From: Clostridium sp. 'deep sea'
GTDB lineage: Bacteria > Bacillota > UBA994 > PWPR01
Assembly (NCBI RefSeq): GCF_014931565.1
Contig: NZ_CP063353.1
Location: forward strand, 1,364,001 to 1,428,000
Length of the DNA: 64,000 bases
Direction of reading: 5' to 3'
This document shows, in pieces, positions 26,310-35,574 of the stretch; position 1 is the first letter of the stretch, and each line of letters begins with the position of its first letter. Made by a program: the position numbers and the translations under genes. A model generated the notes under the pieces. That model saw only the letters and a program-made list of their open reading frames with translations. It searched no databases and was not told the origin of the DNA.

Positions 26310-26532
26310 TGCGATGGAGTTGGCATGCCTGTAGCATACGGCTTGGGCTTGCCTTTGGCAAGCGGGGTGGATATTTCTAAAGAAATATGGTTTAGACTTC
26401 GTGGAATAATACTATAAAAATAAAAAAACGCTAATTAGCGTTTTATGATTACCGTAAGCATTTTATTGCGCACCCCGTCAAGAGCGATAGCTCAAGCCCA
26501 CTCCGTATTTAACTTATTAAATACCCCCACCG
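26310..26532. repeat. palindrome-chain array B
   Basis: Hairpins with unrelated stems: GCTTGCC-TTT-GGCAAGC (26347-26363), ATATTTCT-AA-AGAAATAT (26371-26388), CGCTAATTAGCG (26429-26440, flanked by A and T runs), GAGC-GATA-GCTC (26482-26493) and GTATTTAA-CTTA-TTAAATAC (26505-26524). Left-half spacers read CGGCTTGGG, CGGGGTGG; right-half spacers read CACCCCG, AAGCCCACTCCG, CCCCCACCG, the complement. The turning point is near the central A/T-flanked palindrome. Same architecture as arrays A and C. Confidence 0.85.
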
Positions 26533-26578
26533 TGAGTTTTAACTAAAAAAACCACCACCTCAATCTGTGGAGCTTTTA

Positions 26579-29500
26579 TCAACGCAGATTATCTAATATT
26601 ACATAAACTATTGGTATAAAAACTAAAGTTAGCAAGGTTGCAAGGCTGAGTCCAAAGATAACTGTTATGGCCATAGGGGCTAGGGCTTCTGCACCTTCTC
26701 CTATGCCTAAGGCTAGCGGTATGAGCCCTAAAACAGTGGTTAAGGTTGTTATTAAGATAGGCCTTAGTCTTATTGATCCGGCGTTAATAATGGCGTTATA
26801 TCTGTTTTCTCCACTTGCCCGACGCGTGTTTATGTAGTCAACTAACACTATGGCATCGTTAACTACTACTCCAGCTAATATTGTAGCTCCTATTAAGGCT
26901 GGTACGCTAAGTGCTTTACCTGTAATAAACAAGCCAAAAGCTCCTCCAGACAAAGACAAAGGAACCGCAAACATAATGATAAATGGGTAAAGCAATGACT
27001 CAAACTGGGAGGCTAAAACCATATACACTAATACTACAGATAATAACAAAGCCCTCGAAAGATCTTTTAACGATTTGGTCATTTCACTAAACTCTCCCCC
27101 AAACTCGTAAGAATAACCACTAGGTAAAGAGTATTTATCAAGCTCTGCTTTTATTGCATTGGTTACCGAGTTTAAATCTCGTTTATAGATTTGCGAGGAT
27201 ACCTCTGCTACTCTTGCTTGGTTTTCTCTTATTATAGACTCTGGACCAGGCACCTCGGTGATGTTAGCTATGTGGCTTAGCTGTATAACTATTCCTACAG
27301 GTGTAGGAATCATAATCTCTCCCAGCTTTTTTATGCTATTTCGATTTTTTTGTTCACCTTTAATTATAATATTAATTTCATTAGCATCATCAGTATAACG
27401 ACTTATTGTACTACCACTTATTAAGGATCTAACATAACCCCCTATTTGAGCAGTTGTTAAACCATATTTACTGGCAATTTTTTGGTTTATTATTATCGAA
27501 ACCTCAGGTATACCACGCTGCATATTAGATTTAACCATTCTTGTACCCTCTACTTTGGATACTATATTAACTATATCGTTGCTGATATCTTCGAGTACAT
27601 TGAGTTCCTTTCCTTTAATTACAATATTTACAGGATTACCCATTATATTTTTTGTTGCCATAGATGCTACACTAATATTTATTTTTACATCTGTAACATC
27701 CTTTAAGATGTTTCGGGTAATATCAGCAACCTCGGATGTTGTGATAGCTTTTTGCTTTTTAGTTATAACTGTAATAATGGCACTTGACCTGTTAACAGAT
27801 GTATATGTAGTATCTACTTCAGCTAAAGATTTTACCTTTTCTTCAATATCAACTATGGTATTCTCTATGTTTGTTATGTTTTGTCCTGGTGGAAATTCTG
27901 CATTTATGGTAAAGTTCCCTTGATCCATTTGAGGGAAATATTCAGCACCCACAAAATAAAGACTACTAATACAACTAACAAAAACTAGTACTCCAATTAC
28001 AATTGTTCTGCGGGGGTATTTTAATGCTAATTTAAGAATTTTTTTGTAGCCTTTAACTACTCGCAAATAAATCCTGTTTAAAGGCTTTGCTTTAAATGTT
28101 TTATCTTTATAGGACTGTTTGATTTTCATAAATTTAGATGCCAACATGGGAATTAACGTAAGTGAAATTCCCAGTGATGCTAGTAGTGAAAGTGTTACTG
28201 TTAAAGCTAACTCTCTAAATATTTCGGAGGTAATACCCCCAATAAACACTATTGGTAAAAATACAGCTACCGAGGTTAGGGTTGAAGCGGTTACAGCCAT
28301 AGCAACTTCTCCTGCCCCTTTTATGGCTGCGTTTTTTTTATCTTCACCCTGTTCACTCATTCTAAAAATATTCTCTAAAACAACTATAGCATTATCAACC
28401 AGCATACCAATTGCTAAAGCTAACCCACCCAAAGTCATGAGGTTAAGGGTAATGCCATTAAAATACAATAAAACAAAGGTGCCTATTATAGATATAGGTA
28501 TTGCTACAGTTATTATTAAAGTTGTTTTAATATTTTTAAAAAACAATAACAATACAAGGGCAGCCAAAATTGAACCTAATATAGAATTTTCTACAAGCTG
28601 ACTTATAGATTTTTGAATATACTCTGCTTGATTTATGATAGGAACAATTTCATATTGACTGTAGCTTTCTTTAAGCTCTTTTATTTGAGCAATAACCTCT
28701 TTGGCAACAGAAACAGTATTTGTACCAGCTTGTTTTTGAACAGATATATTAATGCAACGATGACCATTTAAGCGGTTTAAACTGCCACTATAATCATTTA
28801 CTAAAAGTACATCTGCTACTTCACTTAGTGGTATAGTGCTACCATTCATTAAAGTAATGCTAAGACTTTTAATATCTTCTATACTTTTAAATGTACCCTC
28901 TACTCTAATTGCCAAATCTTGGTTTCCTTTTTTAACAGATCCTCCAGGCAGACTTAAATTGTTAGTGGCAATTATTTGAGATATTGTACTCATACTTAAG
29001 CCATATTTTTTTAGCTTGAGTTCGTTTGCTATTACCTCAACTTGTTTTTTATATCCCCCAGATATTGATACAGACGCAACACCATTAATCCTTTCCAAGC
29101 TAGACTTAATAACATCATTAGAAAAACTCTGCAGTTGATATAAGTCCGACGCCCCTGTAACAGATATTTGAATAATAGGAAGGGTATTTGGATCTAGCTT
29201 TAAATACATAGGATTACTAGCCTCAGTTGGCAGTAACCCCTTTATTAATTCAATTTTTTCTCTTAGCTCTAAGCTAGTAGTATCCATATTGGTTCCAAAT
29301 TTAAACTCAGCAATAACTACCACTCTGCCTTCAGACGAAATTGAACGAACCTTTTTTACATTGCTTATTGTACCAATAGCCCCCTCCAAAGGGATTGTGA
29401 TAAGATTCTCCATTTCTCGAGGACCAGTTTCAGGGTAGTTAACAGAGACGGCTATAATAGGGAACTCAATATTAGGTAATAGGTCAATAGGTAATTTAGC

Positions 29501-29587
29501 TAAAGAAACAAAACCCAGCAAAATAACTGCAAAGGTTATCATAACAATGGTTATAGGTCTTTTAACTGCAAAGCGTGATAAAAACAT
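26579..29587 (-). CDS. RND-family multidrug efflux transporter (AcrB-like)
   Basis: Proton-driven resistance-nodulation-division pump of about 1002 residues, full length. It opens with FLSRFAVKRPITIVMITFAVILLGF, the usual first transmembrane helix, followed by the porter domain. The GGLALAIGMLVDNAIVVLENIFR segment near residues 390-412 holds the two aspartates area (MLVDNAIV) of the proton relay, and a duplicated second half has LAGVVVNDAIVLVDYIN near 920. I start it at ATG 29587, where GGAGGAATAGT precedes. It is translated directly after the membrane fusion protein, one base apart. In monoderm bacteria such pairs act without an outer-membrane channel; none is seen here. Confidence 0.94.
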   Translation of the reverse strand: MFLSRFAVKRPITIVMITFAVILLGFVSLAKLPIDLLPNIEFPIIAVSVNYPETGPREMENLITIPLEGAIGTISNVKKVRSISSEGRVVVIAEFKFGTNMDTTSLELREKIELIKGLLPTEASNPMYLKLDPNTLPIIQISVTGASDLYQLQSFSNDVIKSSLERINGVASVSISGGYKKQVEVIANELKLKKYGLSMSTISQIIATNNLSLPGGSVKKGNQDLAIRVEGTFKSIEDIKSLSITLMNGSTIPLSEVADVLLVNDYSGSLNRLNGHRCINISVQKQAGTNTVSVAKEVIAQIKELKESYSQYEIVPIINQAEYIQKSISQLVENSILGSILAALVLLLFFKNIKTTLIITVAIPISIIGTFVLLYFNGITLNLMTLGGLALAIGMLVDNAIVVLENIFRMSEQGEDKKNAAIKGAGEVAMAVTASTLTSVAVFLPIVFIGGITSEIFRELALTVTLSLLASLGISLTLIPMLASKFMKIKQSYKDKTFKAKPLNRIYLRVVKGYKKILKLALKYPRRTIVIGVLVFVSCISSLYFVGAEYFPQMDQGNFTINAEFPPGQNITNIENTIVDIEEKVKSLAEVDTTYTSVNRSSAIITVITKKQKAITTSEVADITRNILKDVTDVKINISVASMATKNIMGNPVNIVIKGKELNVLEDISNDIVNIVSKVEGTRMVKSNMQRGIPEVSIIINQKIASKYGLTTAQIGGYVRSLISGSTISRYTDDANEINIIIKGEQKNRNSIKKLGEIMIPTPVGIVIQLSHIANITEVPGPESIIRENQARVAEVSSQIYKRDLNSVTNAIKAELDKYSLPSGYSYEFGGEFSEMTKSLKDLSRALLLSVVLVYMVLASQFESLLYPFIIMFAVPLSLSGGAFGLFITGKALSVPALIGATILAGVVVNDAIVLVDYINTRRASGENRYNAIINAGSIRLRPILITTLTTVLGLIPLALGIGEGAEALAPMAITVIFGLSLATLLTLVFIPIVYVILDNLR

Positions 29588-29588
29588 A

Positions 29589-30710
29589 CTATTCCTCCAC
29601 AACCACTTTTACTTTTCTACCATGAGATAAATAAAACTGACCTTTAACAACTAATTCATCACCATTATCTAGTCCCTCACTAATAATAGTTAAATCATTG
29701 TTTTCTGTTGCTTTTTTTACCTCTCTTTTATAGGCAATACTATTTTTTATTATGTAAACAAAGCTTTTATAGTCCTCTACAAAAATACACTGCGAGGGAA
29801 TTGCAATAACCTCTTTATGGCAATCTGTATCTATTACAACCTCAGCATACATACTAGACTTCACTTTATGAGGTGTGTTAGTTAATTTAACTTTAATAGG
29901 GTATAACATACTGTTGAAGTTCTTTAAAGAGCTTACACTAATTACTTCTCCAGTTGTACTATAGTCAGCAGCTGGTATCCAAACTTCAACTATTGTGTTT
30001 TCTTTTATGCTATTTATATAGCTTTCAGAAACCTCCAAGTTTATTATAGGACTTTTCATATCTAGGATTACAATAGAGGGTTGTTTATTAGGAACCATTC
30101 CAGTACTGTGAACATTAACAAAAGATACTAATCCGCTCTCTAAAGCTCTCACAGTTGTGGATTCATAAGCCTTTTTAGCTATCTCAAAATTAGTTTTAGC
30201 TTGCTCCATAGCCTGATAAGCAATTTCAACCGGTTGACTAGAGGCAAAGTACATTACTTGTTGATATTCTTCACTAGATATTCTTTTCTTTTTATATAAT
30301 TGAGTGGCACTATCTAAATTTTGTTTGGCTAAAGCTACTTGATTTGAAACAGATTTATAGTTTGAATAGGTTTTATTTAAAGCTTGTTCAGCATCATTTA
30401 GCTGTTGTTCTATTAAGCTACTATCTAAACTAAAGAGTTTTTGATTTTTTTTAACATAGTCACCCTCACTTACATATACTTTACCCACCTTACCTACCAT
30501 ATTAGCAATAATTGGTATAGTTTTATTTGGTTCAATTAAACCCCCAAGTGTAATGTTGTTTGTAATAGTTTTAGTGTTGACAATTATTGTTTCTACAGGA
30601 ACATAGTCCTCTACTATTTGTTTTGGAGCATTAGAAAAGGTACAACTAGTTAATGAGAATATTAATAAAAAACAACATGCTAAAAAAATAAGCCTTTTTA
30701 ATTTAGCCAT
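29589..30710 (-). CDS. RND efflux membrane-fusion lipoprotein (HlyD/AcrA-like)
   Basis: Periplasmic-adaptor type partner of the downstream RND pump, 373 residues. The chosen start (ATG 30710, preceded by GGGTGGAT) yields a lipoprotein signal with lipobox LTSC near residue 23. The biotinyl-lipoyl domain halves flank a helical hairpin: GKVGKVYVSEGDYVKKNQKLF near residues 68-88, a coiled-coil region of LIEQQLNDAEQALNKTYSNY type near 90-175, then VRALESGLVSFVNVHSTGMVP. The C-terminal beta-barrel ends the protein. The frame from 30761 would need a TTG start without a site. Transported compounds unknown. Confidence 0.9.
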   Translation of the reverse strand: MAKLKRLIFLACCFLLIFSLTSCTFSNAPKQIVEDYVPVETIIVNTKTITNNITLGGLIEPNKTIPIIANMVGKVGKVYVSEGDYVKKNQKLFSLDSSLIEQQLNDAEQALNKTYSNYKSVSNQVALAKQNLDSATQLYKKKRISSEEYQQVMYFASSQPVEIAYQAMEQAKTNFEIAKKAYESTTVRALESGLVSFVNVHSTGMVPNKQPSIVILDMKSPIINLEVSESYINSIKENTIVEVWIPAADYSTTGEVISVSSLKNFNSMLYPIKVKLTNTPHKVKSSMYAEVVIDTDCHKEVIAIPSQCIFVEDYKSFVYIIKNSIAYKREVKKATENNDLTIISEGLDNGDELVVKGQFYLSHGRKVKVVVEE

Positions 30711-30970
30711 AAAAATCCACCCAACTTTTCTTAAGATTGCCTTAATTCCAGATTTTTTCAATATTTTATTGTTTGAGTATTTTAGATTATTTATTCGTTT
30801 TTTATTAACAGTTTCAGTATAATTTCATTTAATTAAAGCTGCAGAATGTCTAAATAATTAGGGGTTATTTTTAATAGACGGAATGCCTTTAATAAACAAA
30901 ATAGGTTATCAAAATACACAAAGAAATTACCCAAAGGAGATTGTTTATCTGTTGAAAATTAAGGTATTAC
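30711..30970. other. intergenic region upstream of the RND pair
   Basis: AT-rich DNA between the DUF2500 gene (with its terminator) and the efflux pair; a short rightward frame at 30883-31065 has no ribosome binding site and overlaps the DUF2500 gene. No structure besides the terminator at its right end. Confidence 0.55.
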
Positions 30971-31005
30971 AAAAAAAACAGACCACTGCAAGCAGTGACC
31001 TGTTT
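30971..31005 (-). terminator. terminator after the DUF2500 gene
   Basis: AACAGGTCACTGC and GCAGTGGTCTGTT pair almost perfectly (C-A mismatch in the middle) around a tight loop, followed by T8 on the leftward strand. Confidence 0.9.
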
Positions 31006-31015
31006 TATTTTTATT

Positions 31016-31390
31016 TTACCATCTACTTCTTTCAAAGTCGTGAAATCTGGTTCCTTGATATGTAAGCATACCAATATCACCCTCAACCATTTCACCATAT
31101 TTTTCACCACTTACATGTAGCTCTATTCTGTCTCCATTTTCAAACTCAAAGGTAACGTAATAAGATGTTCTACTACGACTATGGTGATGGGTTCCTGTTC
31201 CACTATGGGAACTCCAATTATGGGTTCTTTTACTCACTACGTTAACTGACTTTGTTTCTTTCGGTTTAGAATTATTAGATGACCATAAAGCTATTCCCCT
31301 AAACATTGATACAATAAAAGTACATATCACAATGCCAAATATTAAAAAGAATATTATCTCAAAGCCGCCGCCAAACATAAAATTATTCAT
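31016..31390 (-). CDS. DUF2500-family membrane protein
   Basis: A 124-residue protein with one N-terminal transmembrane helix (FEIIFFLIFGIVICTFIVSMF, residues about 10-30), a polar Ser/His-rich linker (residues 55-75, SGTGTHHHSRSR) and a C-terminal beta-rich domain: YYVTFEFENGDRIELHVSGEKYGEMVEGDIGMLTYQGTRFHDFER (core GDRIELHVSGEKYG near 87-100). This matches the DUF2500 family, often found in Firmicutes with unknown function. It is monocistronic between an MFS gene and a terminator. Confidence 0.8.
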   Translation of the reverse strand: MNNFMFGGGFEIIFFLIFGIVICTFIVSMFRGIALWSSNNSKPKETKSVNVVSKRTHNWSSHSGTGTHHHSRSRTSYYVTFEFENGDRIELHVSGEKYGEMVEGDIGMLTYQGTRFHDFERSRW

Positions 31391-31484
31391 TAAGATATTC
31401 TCCCTCTAAAAACTCCACAACAATAATTATATACCCTTAATAATACAGGCTCAAACTTCAAAATTATTACTGTAATAAAAGTTT

Positions 31485-32690
31485 TTAAGTAGCTAATGTT
31501 TTTATGTCCTTTACTCTTTTACCCAATTTATCTTTAATATATATTAATGACAAGATTGTTAATAATAACATAACGCTAGCCAACACTAAATGGGTATTAA
31601 AAATTGATGTATTATCCTTTAATATTCCTAACAGCGGAAACATTAAACTACCAGCTAACCTAGTCACCAAACTAATAAATGATAAAACTGTAGCTCGCAT
31701 ATTGCTTTCAATATGTTTATTAAAGTACTTACGAGTTATGGGTGAATATAATCCTCTAGCAACTTGTTGAAGAAGGATTGCAAACGAACCAATCCATATT
31801 TTTGTTACTCCTAAAAGTAAAAAAGATACAATCAATAAAGCAGATAAAAAAGATAAAGTCCTCTTTTTAGTATAAGCCATTATTTTATGACAATTACGTG
31901 AGGTTAATGCTGCAACAACATTAAATAAAAAGAACATTATCCCAATATATCTTACAGGAATATTTACAGTAGTCATGTAAGGTTGAAATAAAAAAAATCC
32001 CATTCTATAAAAAACAAAAAATACTGTTACATATACTAATAAAGCCTTTACTTTTTTATGAGTAAAAGTAAAATAAGCGCTATCAGCTACCTGTTTAAAG
32101 TACGACTTTTTCTCACTGTTTTCATGTTTTTTTACTTCTGGTTCTTTAAACAACATTATAATTAGGATAGAGGCACAAACAAATACTGCTGAAAAAATCA
32201 TAGGCAAATGTTCATTATACTCATACAAAAATCCAGCAGCAATAGAGCCTAATGCCTGTACCCAAAAAAGTCGGGACTGGGCTAACCCTGCAATGCGTTG
32301 AAATTCATTTTCTTGCTTAAGCTCTAGTAAACTATCGTATAACAAGGCTGTATCTGCACCAGAGTTAAAAGCAAAACCTAAAGCAAACAATACTTCTGCA
32401 ATTAAACAGCCCCAAAAACCCCGGGCAGTAACATAAAATGCTAGGCTTATAGCTATAAAAGATGAGCCCAATATAAGACTAGCTTTTCTACTCCAATAGT
32501 CTGCAACTGCTCCAGTAGGAACCTCAAAAATTACAGTAGCTATTGCTGCTATAGAGCTTAATAGCATAACCTGTTTAAAATCTAACCCCTTTACATTTAG
32601 CAAATACAACATAATTATTGGTCCAATAATTATAGCCCCTGATAACATTTTATAAAGATAAAATCTCTTTATGTTCTTGTATACCGACAT
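31485..32690 (-). CDS. MFS transporter, preceded by ykkC-class riboswitch
   Basis: Twelve-helix major facilitator superfamily exporter of 401 residues. The family loop motif between helices 2 and 3 appears as GAVADYWSRKAS near residues 61-72, and IFEVPTGAVAD precedes it. Homology group is the drug/compound exporter type, not a sugar symporter. The gene starts about 150 bases after a ykkC-class riboswitch and its terminator, so its expression should respond to guanidine or another ykkC ligand. Known guanidine-I genes include Gdx (SMR) exporters; an MFS exporter in this position is less usual. There is no partner gene. Confidence 0.88.
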   Translation of the reverse strand: MSVYKNIKRFYLYKMLSGAIIIGPIIMLYLLNVKGLDFKQVMLLSSIAAIATVIFEVPTGAVADYWSRKASLILGSSFIAISLAFYVTARGFWGCLIAEVLFALGFAFNSGADTALLYDSLLELKQENEFQRIAGLAQSRLFWVQALGSIAAGFLYEYNEHLPMIFSAVFVCASILIIMLFKEPEVKKHENSEKKSYFKQVADSAYFTFTHKKVKALLVYVTVFFVFYRMGFFLFQPYMTTVNIPVRYIGIMFFLFNVVAALTSRNCHKIMAYTKKRTLSFLSALLIVSFLLLGVTKIWIGSFAILLQQVARGLYSPITRKYFNKHIESNMRATVLSFISLVTRLAGSLMFPLLGILKDNTSIFNTHLVLASVMLLLTILSLIYIKDKLGKRVKDIKTLAT

Positions 32691-32840
32691 AACATATCCT
32701 CCCTTAACAATTCTTTAAGCAGTGTTTAAAGCTGATGTTTTACAGTTTTTTATGCCCCTAGTTGTTTTAAATTCATTGATAGATTTATGTATAAAAACTG
32801 TGCAGATAGTAACATGATCCCATTTGGTACTTACAACTAC

Positions 32841-32892
32841 AAAAAAGCCTGAAGAGAGTCTCAAAATGTGAGACTCGTCCTTCAGGCTTTTA
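32841..32892 (-). terminator. riboswitch terminator before the MFS gene
   Basis: AAAAGCCTGAAG pairs with CTTCAGGCTTTT and an inner GAGTCTCACA/TGTGAGACTC-type helix; a T6 run follows on the leftward strand. The 5' arm overlaps the 3' end of the aptamer. Confidence 0.93.
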
Positions 32893-32980
32893 TCCTAAAA
32901 GTGTTGTGTTTAATATAACACATTGTATCGCTCGGACCTGTCACATAAAAGTCGGAACCCTAGATACACTCTCAATATAT
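32885..32980 (-). promoter_or_regulatory. ykkC-class riboswitch
   Basis: The leftward RNA contains the class landmarks in order: GTGTATCTAGGGTTCCG, then ACAGGTCCGAGCGATACA, a variable hairpin GTGTT/AACAC, and AGGATAAAAGCCTG at the 3' end that merges into the terminator arm. CTAGGGTTCCG and GGTCCGAG are hallmarks of ykkC RNAs. The subtype (guanidine-I, ppGpp or PRPP) cannot be fixed by eye; the transporter downstream favours guanidine. Confidence 0.88.
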
Positions 32981-33246
32981 TTTTATGAATTATATAGCAT
33001 GGTTTATATCATGTCAATACAATTAGTAATATTTATACTAATTTTATTTAATTATATTATACCGCAAAATTATCCATTCAAATAAACTAACATCATTATA
33101 TTTTAGTTCTCTTCTGAAATATCTGTACTCAAAAATTTGCATTTCTTATTTTACTTTTACCTATCGACTTTTTATTAACTCTAGTGTTTTGAAAGTGTGT
33201 TTTATTGTTTACTGCCTTAAAATAACCTAAATTAGTATACTTTACT

Positions 33247-33447
33247 TTATAAACGCAACTCATACATTTTTAATAATTGTCTTAAGATGTTAACATGATT
33301 TGCAAGAAGTAAATAAGGTGGTTTTAAGTTTTTGGTATCATTTTTAATAACCTTTAAATCATATATTCGCTCAAATATTAAGTGTTTAAGAATATATAAC
33401 AGCCTTTTAGCCATTACATCACTAATTTGAGCTGTTTTTCCAAGCAT
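33247..33447 (-). pseudogene. truncated acyltransferase-like remnant
   Basis: A 66-codon frame whose middle reads LKPPYLLLANHVN, which recalls the start of the PlsC acyltransferase catalytic box (NHxxxxD), preceded by a helix ERIYDLKVIKNDTKNL. The needed aspartate and the rest of the enzyme are absent; the frame diverges after ANHVN and stops 14 codons later. I read this as an old N-terminal remnant of a 1-acylglycerol-phosphate-type acyltransferase, but a short unrelated orphan cannot be excluded. Confidence 0.35.
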
Positions 33448-33492
33448 TAATATATCACATAATATTTTACCTTTGTTAATAAATGTTAATAT

Positions 33493-34140
33493 TTAATATT
33501 TTATTATTCTATTTAGCAACATTGCTAAATCAGTTGGGTTTTCTAACATAGGAAAATGACAACTATTATTGATTATCCATAATGCTATTTTATCTTTAAG
33601 TGGAGCTGACCAATTCAATTCTTTTTCCACAGCATGGTAATCATTAAGTCCTCTATCACCGTAAACTGCGTGTAAACTACACCTTAGCTGTAATACTTGT
33701 TCGGTTACGTTTAGTTGTTTTAGTTTTGAGCCAAGAATAGGTGAATATAAACCTTGTTCTTTTTTAAGCATAGTAATAATCTTAGCTTTTAGTTTTTTAT
33801 TAGTATGTTCCATTAGCAAATTCTGAAAAAAATCTTGGGGACTCTTAATAAATGACTCAATAAAAATAACTTGCTTAATGTTTAGATTTATTTCAGCCAA
33901 TTTTAAGGCAACTAAACCTCCCATACTATGCCCAACCACAGTATGATAGTTATGACTTTTTACTATATCATTAACCCAGTTAACATAGTCATTAATATCT
34001 GTAAAATTAGCTAGCTGTTCTTTAGGCCATTCTAAAAAATCAGGTTCTATAATATGATTTAGGCTATGCTTTATCTTGCTCCAAATTAAAGGTTTACAAG
34101 CATAACCACTTAAAAATAATACTTCGCTCACTTCTCTCAC
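33493..34140 (-). CDS. alpha/beta hydrolase
   Basis: A 215-residue alpha/beta-hydrolase-fold enzyme. The nucleophile elbow is GHSMGG near residues 70-75 (VVGHSMGGLVALKLA), and the catalytic histidine probably lies in NNSCHFPMLENP near 192-203; the acidic member is likely in the YGDRG stretch near 158-163. The strand order and length resemble small carboxylesterases or BioH-like proteins. The substrate is unknown. It stands alone, next to the acyltransferase remnant, with AGGTGAG before the ATG. Confidence 0.8.
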   Translation of the reverse strand: MREVSEVLFLSGYACKPLIWSKIKHSLNHIIEPDFLEWPKEQLANFTDINDYVNWVNDIVKSHNYHTVVGHSMGGLVALKLAEINLNIKQVIFIESFIKSPQDFFQNLLMEHTNKKLKAKIITMLKKEQGLYSPILGSKLKQLNVTEQVLQLRCSLHAVYGDRGLNDYHAVEKELNWSAPLKDKIALWIINNSCHFPMLENPTDLAMLLNRIIKY

Positions 34141-34220
34141 CTCTTTTTAAAACATTATACATAATAATACTATTATAATCAAACAATTTAATGTTTTGTT
34201 ATAATAAATTAATGTAAATA

Positions 34221-34261
34221 AAAAAAGACTATAACTAGCTTTAAAGCTAATTACAGTCCTA
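34221..34261 (-). terminator. terminator after pepT
   Basis: AGGACTGTAATTAGCT and AGCTAGTTATAGTCT pair with a small loop, then T7 on the leftward strand. Confidence 0.85.
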
Positions 34262-34289
34262 TTAGTTTTGTTACTACTTACAATGGTAT

Positions 34290-35525
34290 TTATTTAGAGT
34301 AAATTTTAACAATATCAATTAAAACATCAACAGCTTTTTCCATAGATTGAATAGGAATAAACTCTTTTTTACCATGGAAATTATGACCACCTGTAAACAG
34401 GTTAGGGCAAGGTAGACCCATAAACGATAATCTGGCACCATCTGATCCACCTCTAATGGGTTCAATAATTGGCTCAATATCATTTCTTTTTAAAGCCTCA
34501 CAAGCATTATCTATTAAATGCATATTTGTTACTATTTTTTCGCTCATATTTCTATAAGAATCCATCAGATTTAAATCTACTGTGCCTTCGCCATACACAT
34601 CGTTTAAAAATTTAGCAACCTGTTGCATTAGTTGTTTTTTATTTTCAAACTTAGTTCGGTCATGATCCCTAACAATATAGGTCATTTCAGCAGAATCAAC
34701 ATTACCCTTTAGATTGGTTAAATGATAAAATCCTTCATATCTCTCAGTAAATGCTGGGCGTTGGTTAACAGGCAACATTGCATTTAGCTCCATAGCTATT
34801 AAAAGTGCACTTTTCATTTTATTTTTAGCAGAGCCTGGATGAATATTTATGCCATTAATTTTTATTTTAGCTGTAGCCGCATTAAAGTTTTCATAATCTA
34901 CACCACCAATTTTACCACCATCAACTGTATAACCATAATCTGCACCAAACTTTTTAACATCAAAATTAACTGTTCCTCTACCTATCTCTTCATCTGGGGT
35001 AAAGGCAATTTTTATGGTACCGTGTTTAACATTGTTATTGTTTAATAAATATTCAGCCATAGCTAAAATCTCTACCATGCCAGCTTTATTATCTGCACCT
35101 AAAAGTGTTGTTCCATCAGAGGTGATTATATCTTGTCCCACATAATCATTTAACACTGGGTATTCTGTTGCAGATAAAATTATATTTTGCTCTTTATTAA
35201 GAACTAAATCTCCACCCTGATAATTATTAAATATTTGAGGCTTAACATTAGCTGATGGAACTGAATTAACAACATCAAGATGAGCTACAAAACCAATAAC
35301 AGGAATATTATTTGTAGTATTGGCAGGAATTGTAGCCATAATTACACCGTTTTCATCAATATGCGCATCTAACAAACCCATTTCTACCATTTCTTTAACA
35401 ACATCTTTACCAAATGCCAACTGTCTCTTGGTACTTGGTGATGTTATTGATTCTGCATCGGAGGCTGTATCTACTTTTACATACTTTAAAAAACGATCTA
35501 TCATATTTTTATAGATTTGTTTCAT
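34290..35525 (-). CDS. pepT: tripeptide aminopeptidase (peptidase T)
   Basis: M20B family zinc exopeptidase that removes N-terminal residues from tripeptides; 411 residues, full length. Active-site segments are FVAHLDVV (first zinc histidine and aspartate) near residue 80, TLLGADNKAGM near 137, FTPDEEIGRG with the catalytic and metal-binding glutamates near 172, and the terminal TGGHNFHGKKEF with a metal-binding histidine near 380. PIRGGSDGARLSFMGLPCPN is also typical of PepT. First of a group of three leftward peptidase genes, each with its own ribosome binding site; it probably feeds amino-acid fermentation. Confidence 0.95.
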   Translation of the reverse strand: MKQIYKNMIDRFLKYVKVDTASDAESITSPSTKRQLAFGKDVVKEMVEMGLLDAHIDENGVIMATIPANTTNNIPVIGFVAHLDVVNSVPSANVKPQIFNNYQGGDLVLNKEQNIILSATEYPVLNDYVGQDIITSDGTTLLGADNKAGMVEILAMAEYLLNNNNVKHGTIKIAFTPDEEIGRGTVNFDVKKFGADYGYTVDGGKIGGVDYENFNAATAKIKINGINIHPGSAKNKMKSALLIAMELNAMLPVNQRPAFTERYEGFYHLTNLKGNVDSAEMTYIVRDHDRTKFENKKQLMQQVAKFLNDVYGEGTVDLNLMDSYRNMSEKIVTNMHLIDNACEALKRNDIEPIIEPIRGGSDGARLSFMGLPCPNLFTGGHNFHGKKEFIPIQSMEKAVDVLIDIVKIYSK

Positions 35526-35574
35526 TTTATATCTCCTTTTTTAATAGGCTTAAACTTTATTTTTTATCATTTTT

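Noticed and set aside
26579-30710. Evidence for an outer membrane from the RND pair
   Set aside because: RND pumps with lipoprotein adaptors also occur in monoderm Firmicutes; no outer-membrane channel or other envelope genes are present.
30883-31065. Rightward 60-codon frame
   Set aside because: No ribosome binding site, crosses the terminator and the end of the DUF2500 gene, low-complexity sequence.
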